From Helicobacter sp. 11S03491-1 (GTDB lineage: Bacteria > Campylobacterota > Campylobacteria > Campylobacterales > Helicobacteraceae): a stretch of 64,000 nt of DNA. Both the position numbers and the translations under genes were made by a program. Positions 23,557 through 32,958 of the stretch are shown here, piece by piece. Under the pieces are notes generated by a model. It made no database searches. It had not been told where the DNA came from and saw only the letters and a list, made by a program, of their open reading frames with translations. Location: contig NZ_MLAO01000007.1 in the NCBI RefSeq assembly GCF_002272835.1, forward strand, positions 1-64,000. Direction: 5' to 3'. Each line of letters begins with the position of its first letter. Position 1 is the first letter of the stretch.

Positions 23557-23641
23557 TGGTGCGCTGAGCGAGATTTGAACTCGCACGAGTTTCCTCACCA
23601 CCCCCTCAAGATGGCGTGTCTACCAATTCCACCACCAGCGC
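23557..23641 (-). tRNA. tRNA-Leu (anticodon GAG)
   Basis: An 85-base class II tRNA with encoded CCA. The acceptor stem is GCGCTGG, the anticodon arm CCATC/GGTGG has the loop TTGAGGG (anticodon GAG), and the T loop is TTCAAATC. It lies between the first tRNA-Leu and atpE. Confidence 0.95.
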
Positions 23642-23671
23642 ATAAGCCCTTTTTGGGGCAAATTTATTTTA

Positions 23672-23989
23672 TTACCCTACAAAAGGATTAGCATAAATTG
23701 CAATAATCGCAAAAACCAGGGTATAGATAACCTGAGCTTCAATCATCGCAAGAGCAATAAACATTGTTGTAAGAAGTTTTCCCCCAATTCCGGGATTTCT
23801 AGCAGTTCCTGAAATAGTAGCTGCCGCAGCATGACCCATACCAATAGCACCACCAAGAGCGGCTATTCCCAGACCAATAACAGCGCCCGCAACAGAAAAG
23901 GACTTGATCATATCCATACCACCTATAGCTACATCATTGGCAAAAATAAGACCAACTGCCCCAAAAAACAACATAAATAAAATTTTCAT
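23672..23989 (-). CDS. atpE: ATP synthase F0 subunit c
   Basis: The rotor-ring subunit of the F-type ATP synthase, 105 residues from the ATG at 23989, which follows AGGAG; an upstream start would add five residues. It has a signal-like first helix, the glycine-rich helix GLGIAALGGAIGMGHAAAAT, the polar loop ARNPGIGGKL and the ion-binding glutamate in AMIEAQVIYTLV. The extra N-terminal segment is normal for Helicobacter. It stands apart from the other ATP synthase genes and precedes, in map order, pnp, as in H. pylori. Confidence 0.96.
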   Translation of the reverse strand: MKILFMLFFGAVGLIFANDVAIGGMDMIKSFSVAGAVIGLGIAALGGAIGMGHAAAATISGTARNPGIGGKLLTTMFIALAMIEAQVIYTLVFAIIAIYANPFVG

Positions 23990-24086
23990 AACAATCTCCT
24001 GCAATTTTTGAAGCTCTTCGGATTTATCCCCTACTAAACTTCTTGAGATGGGATTATCTCTAAAAAATCATAAATATAAGTTTAAA

Positions 24087-26186
24087 TTACTCTCGTATTA
24101 AATCAAGTTCTATTTTTCCCTTGTTCAAGCCTAAAATTTTACATTTAATTCTATCCCCTTCTCGAATATATTCTCTAATATTTTCTTCTCGATGTTTAGT
24201 GATTTTGCTGACATGCAATAAACCATCTCCACCTTTTGGCAAAGATATAAAAGCACCAAAATCAAGAACTTTTTTGACTTCACCTTCAAATATTTGTCCG
24301 GATTCATATTTATTCAAATCAATTTTTTGAGTATCAATGAGGTTCAAAATAAAGTCCTTTGTCATATTTGCGCTTTCTTGATTTTGACCTAAAATCTTTA
24401 TCTCTCCGCTTTCTCTATCAATATCAATGCTTACCCCAAAACGTTCGATAATATCTTTAATAGTTTTTCCACCTTGCCCAATAATATCTACGATCTTGTT
24501 AGGTTGGATATTAAAAATTTCTAAACTTGGGAGAATTGTTGTGTTGATAATAATTTTTTCCTTAGCTTCTTCCATAATATCTAAGATATATTCTCTAGCT
24601 CGTTTAGCCTGATAAAGGGCATCTTGTAAGATATTATGGGATATGCCTCCTAATTTTATATCCATTTGCATTGCAGTAATCCCTTTTTTAGAACCGGCAA
24701 TTTTAAAATCCATGTCTCCATAACGATCTTCAAGCCCATTAATATCTGTCAATATCGCATATTTCTCCTCTTGAACAACCAACCCCATTGCAACTCCGGC
24801 AACAAGATTACTAATAGAAATTCCACTTGCACATAATGCCAAAGATCCGGCACATACGCTTGCCATAGAACTTGAACCATTAGATTCCAAAATCTCTGAA
24901 ACCAATCGAATTGTTTTTGAACAATCTAAAATACTTGACTCTAAAGCCCTTTTTGCTAAATTTCCATGCCCTAATTCTCGCCTACCCGGAGAACCTATCG
25001 GGCTAGCTTCCCCAACACTAAATCCTGGAAAATTATAATGAAACATAAACTTTTCTTTATTGGATATTTTATCACCAAGTTGCTCCTGAGTTTGGGCATC
25101 ATTATCACTCCCTATCGTGCCAACTACCAATGCTTGAGTTTGTCCTCTCGTAAAAAGAACAGATCCATGTGCAAAAGGTAAAATATTAGTATCTATCCGA
25201 ATAGCTCTTACATCTTCATATCCTCTACCATCAACCCTGACTCCTTGATGGATAATTTGATGTCTCAAAATTTCTTTTTTACAAACTTCCAACATAGCAT
25301 CAATAGCAGATAACTCCCATTCTTTATCCTGACCAACACTTTCAAAAATATCTGCAGCAATTTTTTTTAACCCCATACTTCTCTCGCTCTTTGCCATTTG
25401 ATTTAGCGCATCTTTGAGTTCTTCAAAATAATTTTTATGAATATACTCATAAATATCAGGATGATTTTTAAATGTATGTAAAGTTAAATGTATAGGAGAT
25501 TTTTTATAAGATTGGAAAACCTTTTCATATTCTTTACTTGCTTTTAAAATAGCTTTTTTAGCAAATTCAAGTGCCTCCAACAAATCTTCTTCTGCAATCT
25601 CATTGGTTTGGGAATTTGTTTTGAGACTGCGCATCTCTATCATCAATAATTCTTCCTTGCTTCCTGAAACATACAAATCAATACTTGAATTTTCAAGCTC
25701 TTGCATGCTTGGATTCAAAATAAAATCTCCATCAATTCTCCCTACTCTGACCGCATTAACAGGACGAGAAAAAGGTAGATTTGAAATATACAAAGCATTT
25801 GCAGCCGCATTCAGGGCGCATACTTGCAAATCACTCTTTTTATCATAACTTAAAACCATAATTGTTATTTGTGTGGGATAGGCATAACCTTTTGGAAATA
25901 TAGGACGCAAACTTCTATCAATAATTCTTGAAGTCAATGTTTCAAATTCTCCGGGCTTGCCTTCTCTTTTGATAAAGCCACCCGGAAATTTCCCTACGGC
26001 ATAAGACTTTTCAATATACTGAACTGTTAATGGTAAAAAATCTTCTTCTACAAGCTCTTCATCAACAGCCACACTTGCAAGCATTACAGTCCCACCATGT
26101 TGATAAAGAATAGCTCCACTAGCCTGTTTGGCTACATACTCTAAAGTATATTTTTCTTTCAAATCTTTTAATTCAATTGTATGCAC
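24087..26186 (-). CDS. pnp: polynucleotide phosphorylase
   Basis: A 699-residue 3'-5' exoribonuclease that degrades RNA using phosphate. Two RNase PH domains frame a helical domain; the second has HGSVLFTRGQTQALVVGTIG and PGRRELGHGNLAKRAL. The C-terminus has a KH domain (KIVDIIGQGGKTIKDIIERF) and an S1 domain (EGEVKKVLDFGAFISLPKGG). Full length. The phosphoribosyltransferase gene lies 9 bp upstream, so the two are co-transcribed. Confidence 0.98.
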   Translation of the reverse strand: MHTIELKDLKEKYTLEYVAKQASGAILYQHGGTVMLASVAVDEELVEEDFLPLTVQYIEKSYAVGKFPGGFIKREGKPGEFETLTSRIIDRSLRPIFPKGYAYPTQITIMVLSYDKKSDLQVCALNAAANALYISNLPFSRPVNAVRVGRIDGDFILNPSMQELENSSIDLYVSGSKEELLMIEMRSLKTNSQTNEIAEEDLLEALEFAKKAILKASKEYEKVFQSYKKSPIHLTLHTFKNHPDIYEYIHKNYFEELKDALNQMAKSERSMGLKKIAADIFESVGQDKEWELSAIDAMLEVCKKEILRHQIIHQGVRVDGRGYEDVRAIRIDTNILPFAHGSVLFTRGQTQALVVGTIGSDNDAQTQEQLGDKISNKEKFMFHYNFPGFSVGEASPIGSPGRRELGHGNLAKRALESSILDCSKTIRLVSEILESNGSSSMASVCAGSLALCASGISISNLVAGVAMGLVVQEEKYAILTDINGLEDRYGDMDFKIAGSKKGITAMQMDIKLGGISHNILQDALYQAKRAREYILDIMEEAKEKIIINTTILPSLEIFNIQPNKIVDIIGQGGKTIKDIIERFGVSIDIDRESGEIKILGQNQESANMTKDFILNLIDTQKIDLNKYESGQIFEGEVKKVLDFGAFISLPKGGDGLLHVSKITKHREENIREYIREGDRIKCKILGLNKGKIELDLIRE

Positions 26187-26195
26187 TTGTGTTCC

Positions 26196-26897
26196 TTATT
26201 TTTTGTTTTTTAGTTCTATATCTCTGGTTTTTTGCAATGATGTATCCAATATTTTTTCTATTTCTTCTTTACCCATCGGCAACAAAGTTTTATAATAATG
26301 AGCCGTAGAAACAAAATATTCAGGCTTCATAACACTAATAACACCATCACAAATCTCACACAAATTTGAAGCAACATTTTTGGCAATCACAGGAGTAACC
26401 ACATAAATGCTCTTAGCTCCTTTGGCAATACAAGTCTCAATAGCAACATTCATTGTAAGTCCGGTCTCTACCCCCTCATCAACAATAAAAACATCTTTAC
26501 CACTCAAAGAACTCATCATAGAGCCCTTTCTAAACTTATAAATATCTGCCAAAATAATTTCCTCATAAGCTCTTTTGGCTTCACCATAAATATAATCAAG
26601 AGTAATATCAAAAGAATCTATCAAAGCTTCATTCATTATTATATCCATATTTTCACTTACAATAGCGATCTCACATTCATTATTTAAAGGAGCACAAATA
26701 GGCACGGTTAATAAAAAATCAAGTGGCACATTGAGTTTCTTGGACATTTTATCACCAAATCCAACTCCCGCTAAACTGGTTGCAAGCAATATGCAATTCT
26801 TTATATCTAAATGCCATATCAAAATCTCATCCATCAAGCGCACTAAAGCATCATCTCTATCTTCAAACTTGATATAATCAGTTTTTATTATCTCCAT
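26196..26897 (-). CDS. phosphoribosyltransferase-family protein
   Basis: A 233-residue protein with a type I phosphoribosyltransferase PRPP-binding motif in DVFIVDEGVETGLTMNVAIE (about residues 135-155) followed by a glycine/alanine region. The N-terminal half contains ILLATSLAGVGFGDKMSKKL. Substrate is unknown; relatives are annotated only as phosphoribosyltransferase-like. It lies between pnp and lptD, as I remember it in H. pylori (HP1214), and is probably co-transcribed with both. Confidence 0.8.
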   Translation of the reverse strand: MEIIKTDYIKFEDRDDALVRLMDEILIWHLDIKNCILLATSLAGVGFGDKMSKKLNVPLDFLLTVPICAPLNNECEIAIVSENMDIIMNEALIDSFDITLDYIYGEAKRAYEEIILADIYKFRKGSMMSSLSGKDVFIVDEGVETGLTMNVAIETCIAKGAKSIYVVTPVIAKNVASNLCEICDGVISVMKPEYFVSTAHYYKTLLPMGKEEIEKILDTSLQKTRDIELKNKK

Positions 26898-26918
26898 TTA
26901 TTTCCTTATTTTATTTCC

Positions 26919-29228
26919 TTATTTTACAACACGATAGGTCAAACCCGTGTTAGTAAGAGGTACAAAATTGAGCTCTAATTTAATATAAGTATTTTTCAAA
27001 ACTTCTAAAGGATTACCCGGATCGTTAGTCAAAATCGGTCTTCTTTGATTAACAAATTTAAGCCCAATTCCAAAACATCGGATATTTTTAAAAATTCCAA
27101 CATCCCAATCCAACAAGACATTATTTTTAATATCATACCCTACAGAGGCACTCAAACCAAAATATCCAAAATCATTACTCACTGCTCCTTTTAGATAATT
27201 TGCTGAATTTTCGATGATTTTGTTAATCCCATTATCATTAAATTTTCTCTTGATATAGTAAGATAAATTGGCCAGCAAATAATTATGTTTATAATTTGCA
27301 TTTAAAGCAATTTCATCAAGGCTATTATAATAAAATGAGTAAAAAATACTCCCATAAATATCTAATCCCTCCAATGGAGAGAAGCCAATTTTATTCTCCA
27401 TAGGGATTCTAGCAATAGAAATAGGATCATCAAAATTAAGTATTTGAGACATTTTCCAATAAAACAATTCCTTCCCGCCTAAACCATAAAAGTATTGTGT
27501 TAATTTCAAATCCATCCTTTTTGTAAAAATCATAGAGCTTGTAACACTAAGGGGATCCCAGATATCGTTATAATAATGATTGTCGATAAAATATCTATCT
27601 AAATCATCTCGTTGGTATTGGTTTCTTGCTTGGGAAGTAAGGGCATACATCTGTGAATCAAACAATCCATTAGAAAGTTGAAAATAAGGGGCACTAAAAG
27701 CCATTTCAAATTGAACTGTATGAAAAACTTTATCGTAATCTTTTGCCAAATCTGTATTGAGATAGATTGAATAACCTGCAGATAAAAGATTTCCAAACTT
27801 GCGCGTAGATTTTTTATCCAAATCAGGTATATAATTCGCTGAAGCATTTGTAATAGCTAAATTACTCGCATAAAAATTATTCCAAATTCCCAAAGAAATA
27901 TATTTCTTAAAAAGAGAAAATTGCAAGCCTATAGGGACATTTAAAGAATTTTGGATATACCCGTAACCCAAATCTCTAGTAGTATTTTTAAGTTCATAAT
28001 CAATAGAATAAAGAAGATTTTTATAGAATAAAGAATTTAAATATTTATGATATTGCAGATTTGGCAATGATTGAAAAGTCATATTATTATTAATTTTATT
28101 TAAGTTTAAGAAATATTTGAAATTGATTCCATAGTAATGATCTTGGGTTTGAATATAATAATTTCCTCTAGAAACATGAGTTCCATCTGTAATAATTTTA
28201 TTGATATTTTCAAATCTTACATAATCTAAGTCATTCATATACAAAAAATCAAGATACAAACCATTATCTATAGAAGCATGATGAAGTCCAAAATATTTTT
28301 TTAATGGATTTCTACTGGAATGAGAAAATTCAAATCCAAATATATTACGATTTCTTAAATTATATTTTTCATAATAAAAAGCATTGTTGTGAAAAAATCT
28401 TGTATTAAAAATGAATTTATCTTGTTCTTTATCAATAAATCTCGCTTCAAAATTTCCTCCATAACCTCTATTTGTACGAATTTGAGGAGTAAATGTCATA
28501 TCCCAAAAATCTTGAAGCGCCAAATAAAAAGGTTGCATATAAATAAAACCTTCGATATTTGAGGCTGCAAATTCCGGATACAAAAGTCCTGTAGTGCGCT
28601 TATTGCTTGTAGATAGAAATAAATACGGAAAATACAGCACCGGAACATCACCAATATAGATTTTAGGATTCCAAAGCGAGAGATAAGAGCCATCAGAGTT
28701 ATAAGATCCTGAAGTTGCATCAATATGCCAAATAGGATTTTCAATACCACACCCGGAAATTGTTGCATTTTTGAAACTATATTTCTTATCATTTTTTTGT
28801 GCTATATGAGAACTAATCCACATACCACTTACGCTATCTTGCATATAAAAAGGCTCAATAGCCTCGTATTTTTCATTCATTTTAAGCACGATATGTTCAG
28901 CACGTGCAAAAAAACTACCTCCTTTGTAAATTTTAATATGCCCATCAATTGTGGCTATACGATTTTTAGTATCATAAGAAATTCTATCAGCAAGAATATA
29001 AACATCATAATTTAAAAGCACTGCATTCCCGGAAGCTACCACTACACTTCCCTCTCCACTCACCTTATCAGCCAAAAGCTCAAAAATCTTATTATTATTT
29101 TTATCAAATTTTTGGACAGCTGTTTGACTTCCATATGCAAATATTGCAAAAATAATAAAAATAATAATAACTCTAAACAATTTCTTACTGCCGCATAGAA
29201 ATAACGATTGTTTTGTTAAATCTATCAT
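26919..29228 (-). CDS. lptD: LptD, outer membrane LPS assembly protein
   Basis: About 769 residues. An N-terminal hydrophobic signal (VIIIFIIFAIFAYGS) is followed by an LptA-like jellyroll (EGSVVVASGNAVLLNYDVYI; IATIDGHIKIYKGGSFFARA) and a large C-terminal beta-barrel. It inserts lipopolysaccharide into the outer leaflet and is essential in most Gram-negatives. The start is uncertain: ATG 29228 overlaps the RDD gene by 44 bp, an ATG at 29252 is further up, and a TTG near 29180 would give a shorter signal. Bases 27005-27034, near the 3' end (coding TNDPGNPLE), match CRISPR spacer 13 exactly. Confidence 0.92.
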   Translation of the reverse strand: MIDLTKQSLFLCGSKKLFRVIIIFIIFAIFAYGSQTAVQKFDKNNNKIFELLADKVSGEGSVVVASGNAVLLNYDVYILADRISYDTKNRIATIDGHIKIYKGGSFFARAEHIVLKMNEKYEAIEPFYMQDSVSGMWISSHIAQKNDKKYSFKNATISGCGIENPIWHIDATSGSYNSDGSYLSLWNPKIYIGDVPVLYFPYLFLSTSNKRTTGLLYPEFAASNIEGFIYMQPFYLALQDFWDMTFTPQIRTNRGYGGNFEARFIDKEQDKFIFNTRFFHNNAFYYEKYNLRNRNIFGFEFSHSSRNPLKKYFGLHHASIDNGLYLDFLYMNDLDYVRFENINKIITDGTHVSRGNYYIQTQDHYYGINFKYFLNLNKINNNMTFQSLPNLQYHKYLNSLFYKNLLYSIDYELKNTTRDLGYGYIQNSLNVPIGLQFSLFKKYISLGIWNNFYASNLAITNASANYIPDLDKKSTRKFGNLLSAGYSIYLNTDLAKDYDKVFHTVQFEMAFSAPYFQLSNGLFDSQMYALTSQARNQYQRDDLDRYFIDNHYYNDIWDPLSVTSSMIFTKRMDLKLTQYFYGLGGKELFYWKMSQILNFDDPISIARIPMENKIGFSPLEGLDIYGSIFYSFYYNSLDEIALNANYKHNYLLANLSYYIKRKFNDNGINKIIENSANYLKGAVSNDFGYFGLSASVGYDIKNNVLLDWDVGIFKNIRCFGIGLKFVNQRRPILTNDPGNPLEVLKNTYIKLELNFVPLTNTGLTYRVVK
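27005..27034 (+). other. protospacer of CRISPR spacer 13 inside lptD
   Basis: All 30 bases equal spacer 13 (13041-13070), starting CTAAAGGATTACCCGGATCG. Read in the same orientation as the spacer, the bases after the protospacer, where a Cas9 PAM would lie, are TCGGTCTT. This does not fit the NNNVRYAC-type PAM reported for C. jejuni Cas9; the PAM of this Cas9 is unknown. Confidence 0.97.
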
Positions 29229-29652
29229 GAAAAGTGCGCAAAAATTTATCATCTAAAGCAAAAACAAACAACACACAACACATCATCTGTTCAATTACCT
29301 TAATAAAACAACGTTGCAATATCACCTTAAAATTAGGTTTATCCAGAGTTTGTATCAAAACAACCTTAAGTCTAAAAATAATTTTTCCAAAAGTTGCCCC
29401 AAATAACTTCATAAACAAAACTTCATAAACAAAACTAAAAATAAATATTAAAAATATTATTTTTTGAATAAAAAATATTTCTGCTTCTACGGTTTCTGAA
29501 GGTAGGGACAAAAAATTCAGGCAAAAACCAACAACCAAAAAAGATATTACTAAAATATCAATAAGAAAAGCCCCTACTCTATGGGAAAAAAGTGCAATAG
29601 ACAAATCTTCCCGATAGAGCATTTCCTCTATCTTATCATCTGTCCAAATCAT
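29185..29652 (-). CDS. RDD-family membrane protein
   Basis: A 155-residue membrane protein. After a short cytoplasmic start it has the RDD motif region (FSHRVGAFLIDILVISFLVV), a second helix (IIFLIFIFSFVYEVLFMKLF) and the ATFGKIIFRLKVV segment typical of the family, ending with a basic tail (TFHDRFNKT). RDD proteins are small integral membrane proteins, some linked to ion or antibiotic transport; the role here is unknown. It overlaps purD by 4 bp and lptD by 44 bp. Confidence 0.88.
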   Translation of the reverse strand: MIWTDDKIEEMLYREDLSIALFSHRVGAFLIDILVISFLVVGFCLNFLSLPSETVEAEIFFIQKIIFLIFIFSFVYEVLFMKLFGATFGKIIFRLKVVLIQTLDKPNFKVILQRCFIKVIEQMMCCVLFVFALDDKFLRTFHDRFNKTIVISMRQ

Positions 29653-30929
29653 TGATGTTCCAAAGCCTTATATCCAATATCATTTCGATAAGTCATCCCT
29701 TTAAAATTTACTTTATCTACCAGAGTATAGGCATTTTTTCTTGCTTCTTGAAAACTCTTTCCCTCTCCAATGCACAACAAAATACGCCCCCCATCAGCTA
29801 TCAAAACATTATCTTTATTATTTACTCCACCAAAAGACAAATGCCCTATTTTTTTATCGAAGTTATCTATAGTGATAACTTGAGGAGGTGAATTTTTATA
29901 AGGATAATCTTTTGAAACAATCACTACTCCCAGGCAATATTGTTGATAAATCTCTATCTCAAAATGATTCAAACGATGCTCGATAACCCCATAACATAAA
30001 TCCAATAAGGGAGTTTTCAAAAGAGGAAGCAAAACCTCACATTCCGGATCTCCAAATCGCACGTTAAATTCCAATAAAAAAGGCTCTAATCCTCCATTCA
30101 TCTTAACCACCATAATCCCGGCAAAAAGAATACCTTCAAAAGGATTATTTTCTTGTAGCATTCCTTCAAGAGTGGGGACAATGATCCTATCTTTAATTTT
30201 TTTTATTAAAACCTCATCGCACAAAGGAGTAGGCGCATAAGCCCCCATACCACCCGTATTAGGTCCCTTATCTCCATTGAAGAGTTTTTTATGATCTTGA
30301 CAAACAGGCAACAAAACATAATCTTTTCCATCACAAAGAGCAAAAACAGACAATTCATATCCATCTAAAAACTCTTCAATTACTATACATTTCCCTGCAT
30401 CACCAAAGCTTTTACCACCAAGCATTTGTGTCGCAGTTTCTATAGCTTCTTGCTGATTTTGGGCAATTATCACGCCTTTACCCGCGCATAAACCATCAGC
30501 TTTAATAACAATTGGAGGAGTCAATTTGTAAATAAAATCTATGGCTTGGGCGATATTAGATGTTTGCAAATAAGTAGCTGTAGGTATTTTGAAGCGGGAA
30601 ACAAAATCTTTCATAAAAGCCTTAGAACCTTCTAATTGAGAGGCTTTTTTACTGGGACCAAAGACTTTAATTCCAGCTTCTCTAAGTGCATCGCTCATAC
30701 CTTCTACAAGTGGGGTTTCAGGACCTATAATAACTAAATTAATATTTTTTTCTTGGATGAATAAAATTAATTCTTGAGTAGTTTTATAGAAAATATTTTC
30801 TCCTATTATTTGTGTCGCTCCATTGCCCGGACAAAAATAAATCTTTTTTATGCGAGAGTCTTCAAGAAATTTTCTACCCATGGAATATTCTCTACCACCG
30901 CTACCTATAATTAATATTTTTTCTTCCAT
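29649..30929 (-). CDS. purD: phosphoribosylamine-glycine ligase
   Basis: A 426-residue ATP-grasp enzyme making glycinamide ribonucleotide in purine synthesis. It begins KILIIGSGGREYSMGRKF. The ATP-grasp core shows PPIVIKADGLCAGKGVIIAQ and the metal site EPFLLEFNVRFGDPECEVLL. Full length. A structured RNA candidate lies just upstream on the same strand (30960-31160). It heads a run purD-RDD-lptD-phosphoribosyltransferase-pnp with tiny gaps or overlaps, so the group is probably one transcript. Confidence 0.97.
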   Translation of the reverse strand: MEEKILIIGSGGREYSMGRKFLEDSRIKKIYFCPGNGATQIIGENIFYKTTQELILFIQEKNINLVIIGPETPLVEGMSDALREAGIKVFGPSKKASQLEGSKAFMKDFVSRFKIPTATYLQTSNIAQAIDFIYKLTPPIVIKADGLCAGKGVIIAQNQQEAIETATQMLGGKSFGDAGKCIVIEEFLDGYELSVFALCDGKDYVLLPVCQDHKKLFNGDKGPNTGGMGAYAPTPLCDEVLIKKIKDRIIVPTLEGMLQENNPFEGILFAGIMVVKMNGGLEPFLLEFNVRFGDPECEVLLPLLKTPLLDLCYGVIEHRLNHFEIEIYQQYCLGVVIVSKDYPYKNSPPQVITIDNFDKKIGHLSFGGVNNKDNVLIADGGRILLCIGEGKSFQEARKNAYTLVDKVNFKGMTYRNDIGYKALEHQ

Positions 30930-30959
30930 TATATTTTTCCATTGCCAATGCTTTTAGTT

Positions 30960-31160
30960 TCACCCGAATGACCGTTATACTTTTGTGCGCAGCCTAACAA
31001 AGCCACAAATAAGCCAAGAGAATCTTATTAGGCGGCAGATTCTCACTCTCTAAAAGTTGCAAACGAAAATACCGAACACACAAAGATTGCTACTGTTGAC
31101 CTTAAAAATACTTATTTAACAGACTCGCCAAATTTTGAGAAACACGAATCATTCAGGCTT
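30960..31160 (-). ncRNA. candidate 6S-like / purD-leader structured RNA
   Basis: The 270-bp gap upstream of purD holds no gene. On the minus strand a TATAAT box (31164-31169) precedes a ~200-nt stretch whose ends pair: CCTGAATGA (31149-31157) with TCATTCGGG (30963-30971). Inside is a strong hairpin GAGAATCT/AGATTCTC (31018-31044). A long closed rod with internal bubbles fits 6S RNA. From memory, an RNA motif named purD is described upstream of purD in epsilonproteobacteria. It is not a tmRNA, as no acceptor end is present. Identity is inferred; the exact ends are estimates. Confidence 0.5.
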
Positions 31161-31201
31161 CTAATTATAATCAATACAGCTTTAAAATACCATATATTTT
31201 G

Positions 31202-31945
31202 TCAATAAATCACTCGAACCAAATACAAACCATTTGGACTAACAGGCAAGTTAATACATTGTTTTTTGCCATTGAGTTGCAAAATAATATCTTCTTGCGT
31301 AATTTCTCCTCTGCAATAAGCTAAAACGCAAGCGATCATAAGCCGCACTTGTGCCCTCAAAAACCCATCAGCCTCAATATAAATCACATTATATTTTTGA
31401 GAAAAAATCTTATGCTCATAAAATCTGGCTACAAATATTTCTCTTATATCACTTTTTGTTGGACTCCCTTGTTTTTTAAAATAACAAAAACAATGTTTTC
31501 CCAAAAAAAGATTTAATGCCTTTTGCATACGCTCTTTATCCCCATAATTTTCATTTGAAATATATTTAGAAATAAAAGGATTATGAAATTTATTGTCAAA
31601 AATATAGCGATAACCCCTTCTTTTGGCATCAAATCTAGGATGAAAAGAAAAATCAACTTGTTTGAGATTTTTAATAAAAATATGAGGATAAAGTTTATGG
31701 TTGAGTAAAAATTTTATTTTATCAATTTCCATAGCCCCATTTACACAAAAACTAATTATCTGCCCGCTGGCATGGACACCCTTATCCGTTCGCCCGGCTC
31801 CTAAAATCTCATCATTAATCCCCATACTCCTCAAGGCAAACTCAATACGTTCACAAACACTACTGATATGCTTATTTCTTTGCCTGGCAAATCCGCTAAA
31901 AGCACTTCCATCATAAGCAATTTTTGCTACAAGTTTTTTCATCAA
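31202..31945 (-). CDS. truA: tRNA pseudouridine synthase A
   Basis: A 247-residue enzyme making pseudouridine at positions 38-40 of the tRNA anticodon arm. The catalytic aspartate is in GAGRTDKGVHASGQ (about residue 51), and RFDAKRRGYRYIF and DGFLRAQVRLMIACVL are family motifs. It overlaps the LptF/G gene by 4 bp. The order truA-permease with pcm and nrdB nearby resembles H. pylori HP0361-HP0364 as I remember it. Confidence 0.96.
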   Translation of the reverse strand: MMKKLVAKIAYDGSAFSGFARQRNKHISSVCERIEFALRSMGINDEILGAGRTDKGVHASGQIISFCVNGAMEIDKIKFLLNHKLYPHIFIKNLKQVDFSFHPRFDAKRRGYRYIFDNKFHNPFISKYISNENYGDKERMQKALNLFLGKHCFCYFKKQGSPTKSDIREIFVARFYEHKIFSQKYNVIYIEADGFLRAQVRLMIACVLAYCRGEITQEDIILQLNGKKQCINLPVSPNGLYLVRVIY

Positions 31946-32958
31946 TAAAATTTCAAAACAAATCTTCTATACAGCCAATAAGAACCTATTAACCATAATA
32001 TAGGCAAAAAAATTAAACCCCAAAATGGAATATTTTGACTTGTTATATGCATAATTAAAAAATAAATTCCCACACTTAAAAGTATATATACATAAGACAT
32101 ATTTTTATGAAATCTGGGATTGGCTATTCCAAATAAAGGAATTAAAAATATACTTACTAAAGGAAAAACTGATGTCATGATTGCTTGAGAAAATCTTCTT
32201 GCTTGGGAAGTGTCTCCTTTGAAGGCGCTTTTCCAATAACTAATAAGATCATAAGAGTTGAGCTTCAGGGCGCCTGCTTCATTCTTGAGGATCATTTGTT
32301 TAAAATCAATTTTTTTAATTTCACTATTTTGAGCAAAATAAGCATCCCCATTATGCAAAGTCAATTCAAAAACACCTCCATTATTATCCACTTCTCCACT
32401 ATCAGCAACAATAAAACTTTCTTGAGAAAGCCCATCACTAGAAAAGAGCACGAGTTGATTGTAATGATTAGAATGGGCCTTATTAACATACACAAGCCAA
32501 TCTCCAAGTTTTTGTCCAAATTCTCCGGGTCTAATATTGATATCTACTTTATTTTTTTTCTCTGCTATAAAATCAGAATAAGCACTTTTTGATAATGGGA
32601 TCATCGCGAGTGAAAACATCAACAATACGACACTCACCAGCAAACTAATAGGAATAAATATTTTTAGAATTTTTTTAGGAGAAATTCCTAAAGAAAAAAA
32701 TACTAACAATTCATAATCATATGAAAGTCTTGAAAGTCCCAAAACACAAGCAGCAAAAAAAGTGATTGGGATAATAAAAAATACTGTTCCGGGCAAAGAA
32801 TATAAAAATAGTTGCCCCAAATCTAAAACATTCATTTTCACAACCAGAGTAACTCCGGCTATGCTGATAAGCAAAACAACAGAAGCTATAAAGAATAATA
32901 CAAGAAAAAATGGAAAAAAGATTTGTGAAACAGCTAAAAAAATATATTTTTTAATCAT
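31942..32958 (-). CDS. LptF/LptG family LPS export permease
   Basis: About 338 residues with the LptF/G plan: two N-terminal membrane helices (FFPFFLVLFFIASVVLLISI), a third and fourth around YSLPGTVFFIIPITFFAACV, a periplasmic beta-jellyroll (SHNPYNQLVLFSS-like region around residues 150-225), and two or three C-terminal helices. It carries lipopolysaccharide from the inner membrane to LptA/LptD. I chose ATG 32958, which overlaps the preceding gene as ATGA; an ATG at 32982 lies further up. I cannot decide between LptF and LptG. Confidence 0.88.
   Translation of the reverse strand: MIKKYIFLAVSQIFFPFFLVLFFIASVVLLISIAGVTLVVKMNVLDLGQLFLYSLPGTVFFIIPITFFAACVLGLSRLSYDYELLVFFSLGISPKKILKIFIPISLLVSVVLLMFSLAMIPLSKSAYSDFIAEKKNKVDINIRPGEFGQKLGDWLVYVNKAHSNHYNQLVLFSSDGLSQESFIVADSGEVDNNGGVFELTLHNGDAYFAQNSEIKKIDFKQMILKNEAGALKLNSYDLISYWKSAFKGDTSQARRFSQAIMTSVFPLVSIFLIPLFGIANPRFHKNMSYVYILLSVGIYFLIMHITSQNIPFWGLIFLPILWLIGSYWLYRRFVLKFY

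Noticed and set aside
23402-23641. Prophage attachment site at the tRNA-Leu genes
   Set aside because: I could not find a second copy of the tRNA 3' end on the other side of the accessory region; the left edge is outside the window.
30960-31160. tmRNA in the geneless region upstream of purD
   Set aside because: No CCA-ending acceptor stem and no tag ending in AA is visible; a GCAAACGAAAAT stretch is only superficially tag-like.
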